41,716 bases of DNA from CAZOKZ01 sp964580585 (GTDB lineage: Bacteria > Sumerlaeota > Sumerlaeia > SLMS01 > JAHLLQ01): assembly GCA_964580585.1 (NCBI GenBank), contig CAZOKZ010000041.1:1-41716 (forward strand), written 5' to 3'. Under the pieces are notes generated by a model, which searched no databases, was not told the DNA's origin, and was given only the letters and a program-made list of their open reading frames with translations. Below are positions 16,476 to 25,511 of the stretch, piece after piece. Both the position numbers and the translations under genes were made by a program. How positions within the stretch are numbered: position 1 is the first letter of the stretch; each line of letters starts with the position of its first letter.

Positions 16476-18512
16476 ATGAAACGTAAGCCCCTGGGATACC
16501 TGTTGGCAGCCGCGATGGTGGTGGGATTTTCGAGCGCGCAGGCCTCGCTCGATTGGGAATGGATCGGCGGAGATTCTGCTGTAAACGCCAACGGGGTGTA
16601 TGGAACCCAGGGCGTGCCCGACACCGGCAACCTTCCCGGGGGACGGAGTGAAACCTCTGGTCAAATCGACCACACCACTCCCTCGAATGATTTCTATCTG
16701 TTTGGCGGCCTGGGATACGGCGTCAGCACCTTCGGCGATTTGAACGATTTGTGGAAATTCAACCCGACAACCGACGAGTGGACGTGGTTGACGGGTGACG
16801 ACGAGGCCGATCAATTCGGCGTATTTGGAACACAAGGAGTCGCCGCTTCCGGCAATACTCCTGGCGCACGGCACAACTTGGTATCATGGATGGATTCGTC
16901 CGGCAACTTCTGGATTTTCGGCGGTTTTGGACGGGGCGAAGCCAGCAGTGGCTACCTGAACGACTTATGGAAATTCGATCCCGGCGTTGGACAATGGGCC
17001 TGGATCGGTGGATCGAAAACACCTTACCAAAACGCCGTGATCAATACGGTCGGCACGCCAGACCCCGGCAATCAACCCGGGACGACGTTTGCCCCAACGG
17101 GCGCCGTGGCTCCAGACGGCACCCTCTGGCTCTTTGGAGGATTGGGATACAACACAAGCGGCTCTTCCGGGGTTTTGAACGATCTTTGGAAATTCGACCC
17201 CGTGACGGAAGAGTGGACCTACGTTTCCGGTTCCGATACGCCCAATCAAAACGGCACATACGGCACAAAAGGCACCCCAAGCATCTCGAACGTGCCCGGC
17301 GGAAGACGTTATCCCTCGATGTGGATCACCAGCGACGGCCACATCTGGGTTTTCGGGGGCTTGGGACGCGACGCCAGCAACACTTTCGATGGTCGCCTGA
17401 ATGATTTGTGGGAATTCAATCCCTCCACCAGCGAATGGACCTGGGTCGCTGGCAGTGATTTGCTCGATCAAAACGCCTCGTATGGCACGATCGAAGTCTC
17501 GGCTTCCTCCAACGTGCCCGGCGCGCGCGCCGGAGCGATGGCGTGGACCAATACCAACGACACATTGTGGCTCTTTGGCGGCCAGGGATACATCGGAAGC
17601 GGTGTATCAACTGGCAAATTGAACGATTTGTGGATGTTCGACCCGGTCATCGGCGAATGGACATGGGTGAAAGGCGCCGATACGCTCGACCCGGCGGGGA
17701 CGTACGGCACCGAAGATACGCCCGCTCCTGCCAACACACCCAGCGGACGGTCCAGCTCGGCCTATGGACTCGATTCGGCAGGCCGGATTGTGCTCGCGTG
17801 TGGCAAAGAGTTTATCGACGTGCGCCATGACGTCTGGCGCGTCGATATCGCGCCGCCGCAGTTTGACGCGATTGCCCTTGCCGATTCCGACCCGACCGAT
17901 AACGCCGACCCGACGCTGTACACGAACGACCTCGATGTGATCGTTACGTTTGGCGCGTTCAGCGGCACCGACGCCGACACGGTTTCGATGTCGGAAGATT
18001 CGGGCTTCGCCAGCGCGACGACCGTGGCCTACACTGGCCAGACAACCGAAACGCTCACGCTCGCGGCGGGCGAAGGCAACCGCACCGTGTACGAGAGAAT
18101 GCGCGGGCTTGTCGGCAACGGTACGTCGGTCAACGACAACATTTTGGTCGATACAGTTGCGCCTGTGACAGCGGCGCTCGACACCAACTGGCCTCTGGGG
18201 ACGCTGACGCAAGCCAACCCGGTGTTCGACGTGCCGTATTCGGCCACCGAAACGGGCAGCGGCGTACAAGCCGTGCGACTTTTTTATCGCAAGGATGCGG
18301 GCGCGTGGACGCAATACCCGGACGGTTCGACGACGTTCACCGCATCGCCGATTTCGTTCGACACATCGACGACAGGTGGTTCGGGCACGTATGATTTTTA
18401 CGTCACGGGTCTCGACAACGCGGGCAACCAGGAAACCAAAACTCCCGCCGCCGACACGACGGTGGATTTTACGGATAATACGAGCGTGCGAGATTGGCAG
18501 GATTTGGAGTGA
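16476..18512 (+). CDS. Secreted Kelch-like repeat protein with Ig-like C-terminal region
   Basis: The 678-residue protein has a Sec signal peptide (MKRKPLGYLLAAAMVVGFSS, cleavage after AQA near residue 23). Six similar repeats of about 70-75 residues follow to about residue 465. Each starts with W-x-W-[IVL]-x-G, has Y/FGT and a PG-x-R turn, then WLFGG-x-G, then LNDLWKF-[DN]-P; the last copy is degenerate. These are Kelch/galactose-oxidase-type beta-propeller blades. The remaining 200 residues are Thr/Asp-rich, with a VDTVAPVTAA join, like bacterial Ig-like domains. There is no LPxTG, PEP-CTERM or Por-tail anchor. It probably acts outside the cell as an adhesin or glycan-binding protein; no catalytic residues are recognisable. 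GGAG lies 7 bp before the ATG. Confidence 0.85.
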   Translation: MKRKPLGYLLAAAMVVGFSSAQASLDWEWIGGDSAVNANGVYGTQGVPDTGNLPGGRSETSGQIDHTTPSNDFYLFGGLGYGVSTFGDLNDLWKFNPTTDEWTWLTGDDEADQFGVFGTQGVAASGNTPGARHNLVSWMDSSGNFWIFGGFGRGEASSGYLNDLWKFDPGVGQWAWIGGSKTPYQNAVINTVGTPDPGNQPGTTFAPTGAVAPDGTLWLFGGLGYNTSGSSGVLNDLWKFDPVTEEWTYVSGSDTPNQNGTYGTKGTPSISNVPGGRRYPSMWITSDGHIWVFGGLGRDASNTFDGRLNDLWEFNPSTSEWTWVAGSDLLDQNASYGTIEVSASSNVPGARAGAMAWTNTNDTLWLFGGQGYIGSGVSTGKLNDLWMFDPVIGEWTWVKGADTLDPAGTYGTEDTPAPANTPSGRSSSAYGLDSAGRIVLACGKEFIDVRHDVWRVDIAPPQFDAIALADSDPTDNADPTLYTNDLDVIVTFGAFSGTDADTVSMSEDSGFASATTVAYTGQTTETLTLAAGEGNRTVYERMRGLVGNGTSVNDNILVDTVAPVTAALDTNWPLGTLTQANPVFDVPYSATETGSGVQAVRLFYRKDAGAWTQYPDGSTTFTASPISFDTSTTGGSGTYDFYVTGLDNAGNQETKTPAADTTVDFTDNTSVRDWQDLE

Positions 18513-18668
18513 GGGGGGACGGAGAGATGACGTTTTTGTTTGCAACAGGCCTAATAAAATGTCATCATAATTTCACATTTATCGCAATATGTGCATTTAT
18601 AGTTTGAATTGGTGTTGCCTGAACCTTTATTTCGTTTCAATTTACTGGAATTGGAGACAAAAACGACC

Positions 18669-19478
18669 GTGTCAAATGATAAGCCAATCTGTTTTGTGAT
18701 CATGCCTATTTCAGATGCACATGGTTATGACAGTGGGCATTTCGGTCGAGTCTATGAACACTTGATCAAGCCAGCAATAATTGAAGCAGGATATCATCCA
18801 GTTAGAGCCGATGATACTTCAAAAACCGATTATATCGTTATTGGGATAATTCGTCAAATCGTTGAATGCGCAATGGTAGTGTGTGATTTCAGCGCAAAAA
18901 ATCCAAATGTGATGTATGAATTGGGAGTGCGTCACGCGTTTAATAAGCCTGTTGTTCTTATTAAGGATAAGAAAACAGAGAAAATATTCGATATACAAGG
19001 ACTGAGATATTACGAATATGATGAAAGCCTTAGAATCGACACAGTACAAAAAGATATCGTTAAAATTTCTGCCGCGATCAAAGATACTGCCAATCCAGGT
19101 GAAAATAGTTTCAACTCAGTTGTACAACTTGCAGGTATTCAAGCTGCAGAAGTCCCTGCCGGTCAAAAAGTATCTGCAGATACTCAACTAATTCTTACAT
19201 CCTTAAGTAATCTGGAGAAGCGACTAGACATAGTTGATGTACGATCAAGATCGGTTGAAAAATATTTTATTATCGAAGAAGATAAAGTCCTTTTTGAAGA
19301 TAACTCCGAAGGTTGGATAGGAGATCCTATTTTTGATTCCAGAGGAAGAAACCTGGGGAAAATGGTGGATATACATCCAAAAGATGACAAAATATTTCTA
19401 CGTCAAGATGATGGCAAAATCATCCCTTATTATGCTTACTCTACTAGATCAAAAGGCCTTTATGCGCTCCCATTTTGA
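18669..19478 (+). CDS. Nucleoside 2-deoxyribosyltransferase/TIR-like domain protein with C-terminal small beta domain
   Basis: The N-terminal 130 residues follow a pattern seen in putative nucleotide-processing or signalling proteins: ICFVIMPIS, FGRVYEHLIKPAIIEAGYHPVRADD, IIRQIVECAMVVCDFSAKNPNVMYELGVRHAFNKPVVLI. The conserved NPNVMYELG stretch carries the Glu that is catalytic in nucleoside 2-deoxyribosyltransferases and TIR NADases. After a low-complexity hinge and a short heptad-like helix (about 165-195), the last 60 residues (GWIGDPIFDSRGRNLGKMVDI onward) look like a small beta-barrel, perhaps PRC-barrel-like. GTG 18669 is chosen because the fold begins right there and GGAG lies 12 bp upstream; TTG 18609 is possible. 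The gene is strikingly AT-rich against its flanks and has no operon partner, suggesting recent transfer. A defence or stress-effector role is only a hypothesis. Confidence 0.7.
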   Translation: MSNDKPICFVIMPISDAHGYDSGHFGRVYEHLIKPAIIEAGYHPVRADDTSKTDYIVIGIIRQIVECAMVVCDFSAKNPNVMYELGVRHAFNKPVVLIKDKKTEKIFDIQGLRYYEYDESLRIDTVQKDIVKISAAIKDTANPGENSFNSVVQLAGIQAAEVPAGQKVSADTQLILTSLSNLEKRLDIVDVRSRSVEKYFIIEEDKVLFEDNSEGWIGDPIFDSRGRNLGKMVDIHPKDDKIFLRQDDGKIIPYYAYSTRSKGLYALPF

Positions 19479-19664
19479 TAGTGAGCAGTAGCAAGTTCTA
19501 CTTGGTAAAAACTGAAGGCGTTTTGTCTAAAATGCTATTATCAAGAATCTCCACTTTTACCAGTCCCCCTTCCTCTTTTACCCACCCTTGCTGCTTCCGC
19601 TTGATTTCCGGCGGCGGGGGGGCGCTAGGCTTTCGCTAATTCGAGCGCGGGAGGCGTCCAAAAC

Positions 19665-21443
19665 GTGCCGGAAAAGCAAGACTTTGATAAACATTCGCAG
19701 GAAAAACAACCCCTGACCCGGCGGTATCCGCTCCTGGCGTATCTGGCCGAGTTCCGCGAGTGGCGCGGTCCCGTGACGTTGGCGATTGTGCTGGCGCTGG
19801 TCAAGCACACGCCCGTCCTGTTCATTCCCATGTACACGGCGCACATTCTGGACGTCGTGATTCCGCACAAGGATTATACGGAACTGTGGCTGTGCCTGCT
19901 CGGGATGGTCGGACTGATCGTCATGAACATGGCGACGCACCCGTTGCACATTTTGTTGTTCAGCAAAGCGCGCCGCAACGTGGCGCTACGCCTGCGGTCG
20001 CGGTTGTGCGAGCGCATTCAGCAGCTCACGTTTTCGTTTCATGACGCAGCGAATTCCGGACGCTTGCACAGCAAGGTAATGCAGGACGTGGAAAAGCTCG
20101 ATGCGTTGGGGAAAATTCTGATCGATCCGTTGTTGATCCTGGTGGCGACGTCGGTGGCGGCATTTTTCATTTTGGCATACATTCAACCTCGTTACTTGCT
20201 GGTTATTGCGTTGTTTATTCCCATTGTGATTTTGCAACGCACGGTGTTGAGTCGCCGCGTGCAAAATAATTACACGTCGTTGCGCGTCGAGCAGGAAAAG
20301 TTGAACTCGGAAGTCAACGAAATGCTCGGTATGTTGAGCATCACGCGCGCCCACGCTACCGAGGACCAGGACTTGCAGCGTCTGGGCGTGCGGCTCGGCG
20401 AAGTGCGCGAGGTTGGCGTGAAGACCGATTGGATTACGAACATCCTCGGGGCGCAAATCTGGGGCACGACGCAATTGCTGAATATCGCGGTGCTGGTGAC
20501 GGGGGCGTACCTGGCCATCACCGGGCGATTGACCATCGGCGAAGTGATTCTGGCCATGTCGCTGGTCATGATGACGGTTGGCGGAATCAGCGCAATGATG
20601 AGCCAGATCGAGCAATTTTACGGCGCGGCGGAAGCCATGCGCTCGATCAACGAAGTGCTGACGTATCCCGAAATCGAGGAAAACGAAGGCAAACCGCCAT
20701 TCCCGCAATTGAAGGGTGAAATTGCGTTCAATGATGTGTCGTTTCGCTATCCGGGGACGGAGAAGCCGGTGCTTGAAAATCTAACGTTGGGTTTTCAGCC
20801 GAACCAGACAATCGCGCTTGTCGGTAGCAGCGGCGGTGGCAAGACGACATTCATGAAATTACTGCTTGGGTTCTACAATCCGACCGGTGGCGCGATCACC
20901 ATCGACGGGCACGACCTGCGCGATCACGATAAACGCACATTGCGCCGTCAAGTAGGCATCGTCAGCCAGGAAACCTTCCTGTTCAACGGCACGATTTTAG
21001 ACAACATCATTCACGGCATGGGTGACGTGCCGATGGAACGCGTCGAGGAAGCCGCTCGTCAGGCGCACGCGCACGATTTCATCTGTCAACTCGACAACGG
21101 TTACCAAACCCAGATTGGCGACCGGGGGCTGAAACTTTCCGGCGGGCAAAAACAACGCCTCGCCATTGCGCGCGCGTTGCTGCGTAACCCGCGACTGCTG
21201 TTGCTCGACGAAGCGACAAGCGCGCTCGACAGCCAGAGCGAACGCATCGTTCAGGAAGCGCTCGAAACGTTGATGCGCGATCGCACGACGTTCGTCGTGG
21301 CGCATCGTCTGAGCACTGTGCGCAATGCCGACCGGATTTTGGTATTCGACAAGGGCCGCATCGTCGAAGACGGCCCGCACCGCGAACTGATTAACCACGG
21401 CGGAGTGTATTCGCAATTGGTGGAATTGCAGGCGGTGAAGTGA
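19665..21443 (+). CDS. ABC exporter, fused permease and ATPase
   Basis: The 592-residue half-transporter has an N-terminal six-helix exporter domain (about 25-330) followed by a nucleotide-binding domain with Walker A VGSSGGGKTTFM, Q-loop GIVSQETFLFNGT, signature LSGGQKQRLAIARALL, Walker B LLLLDEATSALD and H-loop VVAHRLST. All catalytic elements are intact. It most resembles MsbA/lipid- and drug-exporter type ABC proteins and should act as a homodimer in the inner membrane. The start is GTG 19665 with GGGAGG 10 bp upstream. The stop overlaps a GTG that could serve the downstream PfkB kinase (GTGA), so the pair is probably co-transcribed. Substrate is unknown. Confidence 0.92.
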   Translation: MPEKQDFDKHSQEKQPLTRRYPLLAYLAEFREWRGPVTLAIVLALVKHTPVLFIPMYTAHILDVVIPHKDYTELWLCLLGMVGLIVMNMATHPLHILLFSKARRNVALRLRSRLCERIQQLTFSFHDAANSGRLHSKVMQDVEKLDALGKILIDPLLILVATSVAAFFILAYIQPRYLLVIALFIPIVILQRTVLSRRVQNNYTSLRVEQEKLNSEVNEMLGMLSITRAHATEDQDLQRLGVRLGEVREVGVKTDWITNILGAQIWGTTQLLNIAVLVTGAYLAITGRLTIGEVILAMSLVMMTVGGISAMMSQIEQFYGAAEAMRSINEVLTYPEIEENEGKPPFPQLKGEIAFNDVSFRYPGTEKPVLENLTLGFQPNQTIALVGSSGGGKTTFMKLLLGFYNPTGGAITIDGHDLRDHDKRTLRRQVGIVSQETFLFNGTILDNIIHGMGDVPMERVEEAARQAHAHDFICQLDNGYQTQIGDRGLKLSGGQKQRLAIARALLRNPRLLLLDEATSALDSQSERIVQEALETLMRDRTTFVVAHRLSTVRNADRILVFDKGRIVEDGPHRELINHGGVYSQLVELQAVK

Positions 21444-21454
21444 AAGGCGAAGTC

Positions 21455-22375
21455 ATGCCAAAACGCGTATTCGTAGTCGGCGGGGTGTCGTGGGACACGA
21501 TCGTTGACGTGCACGAGTTCCCGCCGCCTGTCCCCGCGACGGTGTTCAGCAAAGGCGCGCGCGAAACCGTAGGTTCAACAGGCGCGGGCAAGGCGCTGAA
21601 CTTCAATCGACTCGGGTTTGAGACGACGTTTCACGCCATGATCGGTAACGACGATCCCGGGCGTGCGATTCAAGCGGCGTTCACGGCGGAAAATCTTGAA
21701 TTTTTGCACGACGTCGATCCGCATGGGACGGAGCGCCACACGAACCTGATCGATGCTGAGGGACGGAGGATTTCCATTTATACCCACTATGCGACGTTCG
21801 AGCCCGACGTGGATCTCGGGCGGTTGGAATCGCTCGTCGCGCAAAACGATTACCTGGCACTGAACATCAGCAATTACTGCCGTCGGTTGATTCCCGTCGC
21901 GAAACGTCTGGGGAAAGAAATCTGGTGCGATATTCACGACTATGACGGCGAAAACGAATACCACCGCGATTTCATCGACGCGGCGGATTACGTGCTGCTC
22001 AGCAACGATTCAATGCCCGACTATCGGCCGTTCATGGAGCAGTTGATCACTGCGGGTAAGAAACTTGTCGTCTGCACACGTGGACGCGATGGCGCGGTGG
22101 CGCTTGCATCCGACGGCGAGTGGATCGAAACGCCCGCCGTCACGAGCTATAAATACTGCGACAGCAACGGCGCGGGCGACAGCTTCTTCGCCGGGCTGGT
22201 GTTTGGGCATTCGCGCGGATATTCAATCGAGCGTTCGATGCAAATGGGCGCCATCGTCGCGGGGTTGTGCATTACCTCGCCGGAATTGTTTCATCCGGAG
22301 CTGAGCGTTGCGTTGGTGGAAGCGGAATACGTTCGGATTTTTGGAGACACGGGTAAACACGGTCTCTCAGAATGA
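21455..22375 (+). CDS. PfkB family carbohydrate/nucleoside kinase
   Basis: This ribokinase-fold kinase begins VFVVGGVSWDTIVDV and has the substrate-side Gly-rich region GSTGAGKALNFNRLGFETTFHAMIG. The C-terminal PfkB signature with anion hole and catalytic base reads NGAGDSFFAGLVFGHSRG; the usual first residue of D-x-x-GAGD is present as CDSNGAGD. Length is normal for the family. ATG 21455 is preferred because it precedes the first strand directly; GTG 21440, overlapping the ABC exporter stop, would add five residues. The substrate (ribose, fructose, adenosine or another sugar) cannot be assigned. The C-terminal end is followed by a heptamer repeat. Confidence 0.85.
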   Translation: MPKRVFVVGGVSWDTIVDVHEFPPPVPATVFSKGARETVGSTGAGKALNFNRLGFETTFHAMIGNDDPGRAIQAAFTAENLEFLHDVDPHGTERHTNLIDAEGRRISIYTHYATFEPDVDLGRLESLVAQNDYLALNISNYCRRLIPVAKRLGKEIWCDIHDYDGENEYHRDFIDAADYVLLSNDSMPDYRPFMEQLITAGKKLVVCTRGRDGAVALASDGEWIETPAVTSYKYCDSNGAGDSFFAGLVFGHSRGYSIERSMQMGAIVAGLCITSPELFHPELSVALVEAEYVRIFGDTGKHGLSE

Positions 22376-22382
22376 TCGTATG

Positions 22383-22417
22383 AAATTCCGAATCCCGAAT
22401 CCCGAGTCTCGAAACCG
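22383..22417. repeat. Degenerate 7-bp tandem repeat (GAATCCC units)
   Basis: Consecutive 7-base units read AAATTCC, GAATCCC, GAATCCC, GAGTCTC and GAAACCG, beginning 8 bp after the kinase stop. The period matches the repeats at 13126 and 27819 while the unit differs. It sits in the 141-bp gap before pheA; the rest of the gap shows no gene. Confidence 0.6.
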
Positions 22418-22516
22418 TTTTTTGCCATTGCCGCGCGGGGGGCGGTTGGCGAGCGTTGTGCCTCGGCGAAGGCGGCGCGCGCTTTCTCCTCTATTCCAGG
22501 CAGGAACTGACCGATC

Positions 22517-23596
22517 ATGGCTGATCTGAGCGATTACCGAAACGAAATCGATGAAATCGACCGCGAACTGGTGCGGCTGCTCGACCGGCGGGCGGAAATC
22601 GCCCTCGAAGTGGGCCGGACGAAAGCGGATTCTGGACGTTTGACATTCGACGCCGGACGTCACCGGGCAGTGATCGAGCGAGCGCTCGAGCGTAGCAGCG
22701 GCGCGTTCCCCCGCGAGGGTCTGAATACGGTGTTTCGCGAAATGCTCAGCGTTTGTCTGAACCTGCAGAAACCGCTCAAGGTCGCATACTTCGGTATGGC
22801 GGCAACGTACGCCCACCAGGCGGCGATCCGTGAATTCGGTACGTCGGTGGAATACGACGGTTATGAAAAGATCCGCGAAATTTTCCAGGCTATCCAGCAG
22901 GGTTGGGCCGATTACGGGGTGGTGCCGATAGAAAACAGCACGGGCGGGATGATCCACGATACACTCGACGCGTTGATGGATTTCGAGGACAAAATCTGCC
23001 ACGAGATTCTGTTGCCGATACAGCACAGCCTGCTGAGCAACATCCCGATGGAGCAAATCAAGGTCATTTACTCGCACCCGCAACCGTTCCCGCAATGCGC
23101 GACCTGGTTGCGCGAGCATTTACCGAATGTCGAACTGATTCCCGTAGCCAGTACGGTGGCGGGGATGCAGCAGGCAAAGAATACCCCGAACGCCGCCGCC
23201 ATCGGCAGCCACCTTGCCGCCGATCACTACGGGCTGCGGGTGTTGGTACGCGGAATCGAGGATAATCCGGACAACACGACCCGGTTCCTGGTGATTGCCA
23301 AAGATGATACGCCCTCGTGCGGCGATGATAAAACATCGCTGATGTTTTCTGTTAAGGACGAACCCGGCGCACTGTTTCATCTGCTCAAACCGTTTGCCGA
23401 CCGCGATATCAACATGACGAAAATCGAATCCCGACCAACGAAAAAACGTGCCTGGGAATATGTTTTCTTTGTGGATGTGCTCGGCCATCGAGTTCACAAA
23501 AATGTTCAAGCGGCCATTGAGGAATTGACACCCAATTGCGATTGGTTACGTGTATTAGGCAGCTATCCGCGCCAAAAATCGGTCGGTGAAAAGTAG
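22517..23596 (+). CDS. pheA: Bifunctional chorismate mutase / prephenate dehydratase (P-protein)
   Basis: This 359-residue enzyme converts chorismate to prephenate and then phenylpyruvate in phenylalanine synthesis. Residues 1-90 are an AroQ-type chorismate mutase (YRNEIDEIDRELVRLLDRRAEIALEVGRTK). The prephenate dehydratase domain runs from about 92 to 268 (VAYFGMAATYAHQAA, PIENSTGGMIHDTLD, and NTTRFLVI with the catalytic Thr-Arg-Phe). A C-terminal ACT domain (GALFHLLKPFADRDINMTKIESRP) should bind phenylalanine for feedback inhibition; the ESRP motif is intact. Domain order and length are standard. AGGAA lies about 10 bp before the ATG. The gene stands alone, not in an aromatic operon. Confidence 0.95.
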   Translation: MADLSDYRNEIDEIDRELVRLLDRRAEIALEVGRTKADSGRLTFDAGRHRAVIERALERSSGAFPREGLNTVFREMLSVCLNLQKPLKVAYFGMAATYAHQAAIREFGTSVEYDGYEKIREIFQAIQQGWADYGVVPIENSTGGMIHDTLDALMDFEDKICHEILLPIQHSLLSNIPMEQIKVIYSHPQPFPQCATWLREHLPNVELIPVASTVAGMQQAKNTPNAAAIGSHLAADHYGLRVLVRGIEDNPDNTTRFLVIAKDDTPSCGDDKTSLMFSVKDEPGALFHLLKPFADRDINMTKIESRPTKKRAWEYVFFVDVLGHRVHKNVQAAIEELTPNCDWLRVLGSYPRQKSVGEK

Positions 23597-23629
23597 CTCT
23601 CGATCCATCTTGTAAAGCAGGCACCGCAC

Positions 23630-24793
23630 ATGCCCGCACCAACAGACCCCGATTGGAAGTCGCTCTTTCCCAGTCTGACATCGGGACGAATACATCTCAA
23701 CCATGCCGCGGTCTCGCCGCTACCGGCGGCATCGGTGCGTGCCATCGAGCAATACGCCCGCGAAGCCAGCGAAGAAGTGGGCGCCGAATACGAATTGCGG
23801 TTCCAGCGTGTGCGCGACGTGCGCGCGGCAGCGGCAAAATTGATCGGCGCTTTGCCCGAGGAAATCTGTTTCACAAAAAGCACGACCCACGGACTGCTGA
23901 TTGTTGCTCACAGCATCAATTGGCAGGAAGGCGACGCCATCGTCGTAGAAGAAACCGCCTTCCCCGCCAATTGGTATGTCTGGAAATCGCTGGAGAAGCG
24001 CTTTGGGGTGAAGGTGCTTGTTTGGAAGGAACGCAACTTCCGGTACGAACTCGACGAAGTGCGCGAAATGTTCACCCAGCACCGTGTTCGGTTGGTGGCG
24101 CTTTGCTCGGCGGATTTTGCCACCGGCTTTCGACATTATATGGCGGCGGTGGGCAAAGCGTGTCGCGCGGCGGGTGTTATGTTGTGCATCGACGCGATTC
24201 AAACGCTCGGCGCCTGGCCCTTCGACGTGAACGCTTGCCAGGCGGATTTCGTTTCCGCCGATGGACACAAATGGATGCTCGGCCCGGAAGGCACCGGGTT
24301 TTTATATGTGCGCAAAGCCCGCCTTCCAGAACTGAACGACTCGATGGTGGGCTGGCTGGGTCGCGATGGTTTTATGGATATGGAGGCCAAGAACCTGGGT
24401 CCCGCCAAATCGGCGCGCCGGTTCGAGGAAGGTTGCTTGAACATGGTGGGGATTTATGCGTTGGGAGCGTCGCTGGATTTATTGAACAAATTTGGTCCGG
24501 AAAAAGTTCGGGAAAACATTCGTGCTAATACGCGTTATTTACGCGAAGAAATGGAAGCTTTGGGCTGGGACTTGATTTCTCCGTCCGAAGGCGCCCACGA
24601 TTGCGGTATTCTGGCGTTTCGGCATCCCGCGCTCGATGCCGACGATGTTGTCGGACGACTTGAAGCCGAGCGGGTGATTTGCTCCTCGCGACGTGGATTC
24701 TTACGCCTGTCGCCGCACTTCTATCAGGACCCGGGCCTCATGGAAGAATTCATTTCGCGCTTGGCTTCTGCGGTGCGTTCCATCTCACGCTGA
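23630..24793 (+). CDS. PLP-dependent class V aminotransferase
   Basis: The 387-residue protein has the class V fold: HLNHAAVSPLP near the N terminus, CFTKSTTHGLLIVA for phosphate binding, the cofactor Asp in CIDAIQTLGAWPFDV, and the PLP lysine in SADGHKWMLGPEGTGFLYV. It resembles the broad cysteine desulfurase/isopenicillin N epimerase-like group. I see no SufS/IscS catalytic-Cys loop that would make it a standard Fe-S cluster desulfurase, so the reaction is left open. It starts 33 bp after pheA and may be co-transcribed. Its 3' end overlaps the convergent DUF3592 gene by 70 bp. Confidence 0.88.
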   Translation: MPAPTDPDWKSLFPSLTSGRIHLNHAAVSPLPAASVRAIEQYAREASEEVGAEYELRFQRVRDVRAAAAKLIGALPEEICFTKSTTHGLLIVAHSINWQEGDAIVVEETAFPANWYVWKSLEKRFGVKVLVWKERNFRYELDEVREMFTQHRVRLVALCSADFATGFRHYMAAVGKACRAAGVMLCIDAIQTLGAWPFDVNACQADFVSADGHKWMLGPEGTGFLYVRKARLPELNDSMVGWLGRDGFMDMEAKNLGPAKSARRFEEGCLNMVGIYALGASLDLLNKFGPEKVRENIRANTRYLREEMEALGWDLISPSEGAHDCGILAFRHPALDADDVVGRLEAERVICSSRRGFLRLSPHFYQDPGLMEEFISRLASAVRSISR

Positions 24794-25308
24794 CGTTGTT
24801 GTGCAAGCTCGGTGTAATAATCCCCTTTGCTCCACTTCCAACCCAGAACTGCCATCAACGCTCCGACAAACAACGCAATGGCTCCGCCACCGAAAAACCA
24901 GTACGCGCGCGTATTGCGTTCGGTATCATCGACCAGGATCACTTGATGCGGATCGCTGGGCAGATACTTGATCGTGAGCATGGAATTCGAGCTGATTGAA
25001 CCCGGAGTCCAAAGCGCTTGGGCTTTCTGGTAAAGAAACTCCGATTTTGTCACGACACGTTGTTTCACACGACGCTGGTCGGTGGTGATAAACCCTACCG
25101 TTATTCCGTAATTCGTCCTGCGCCGCATGGCTTGCACATCAATGTCGAGAATAAATGCCTCGGTGGCAACGCCTTGGGATTTAATTTTAAAGATCTTGAA
25201 AAAATCCCACCCACCCGATCCGATCAGCACGATGCCGATCAACGTCACGAATAAACCCAAAATAAAAAACGATTGGTATGTGGACCTGTCGCCCGTTTCG
25301 CCCGCCAT
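24724..25308 (-). CDS. DUF3592 family membrane protein
   Basis: The 194-residue protein has an N-terminal membrane helix (FFILGLFVTLIGIVLIGSGGW) and a second near residue 145 (WFFGGGAIALFVGALMAVLGW). Between them is a roughly 110-residue extracytoplasmic domain with beta strands (GVATEAFILDID, YGITVGFITTDQRRVKQRV) and LTIKYLPSDPHQVILVDD, as in DUF3592 proteins. A basic/acidic helical tail follows. Function is unknown for the family. The last 70 bp overlap the convergent aminotransferase gene; both frames look real, because the aminotransferase end is conserved and the overlapped part here is only the charged tail. Confidence 0.8.
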   Translation of the reverse strand: MAGETGDRSTYQSFFILGLFVTLIGIVLIGSGGWDFFKIFKIKSQGVATEAFILDIDVQAMRRRTNYGITVGFITTDQRRVKQRVVTKSEFLYQKAQALWTPGSISSNSMLTIKYLPSDPHQVILVDDTERNTRAYWFFGGGAIALFVGALMAVLGWKWSKGDYYTELAQQRQREMERTAEAKREMNSSMRPGS

Positions 25309-25511
25309 CCCCGGTAACTCCTGATTCAGGTCATCAGCAATAATTAGGATGAAACTTCTATTCTATATTAGCACAAAACGGGCAAGCGCATTTTCGTATT
25401 CTACCATCTGCCCATTGTATCCTTTCCACTCCAATGAACTTAAAAAGTCACGCTTGTGGCCCAAATGACAAGCATGCATTGCTTAGTCAATCAAGTGACA
25501 GGAAAATGGCG

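Noticed and set aside
16451..16476. TATAAT at 16457-16462 as the promoter of the Kelch-like gene
   Set aside because: The transcript start it implies would be at or after the ribosome-binding site (16465-16468), and no -35 lies at a proper distance. It would yield a leaderless or unusable RNA.
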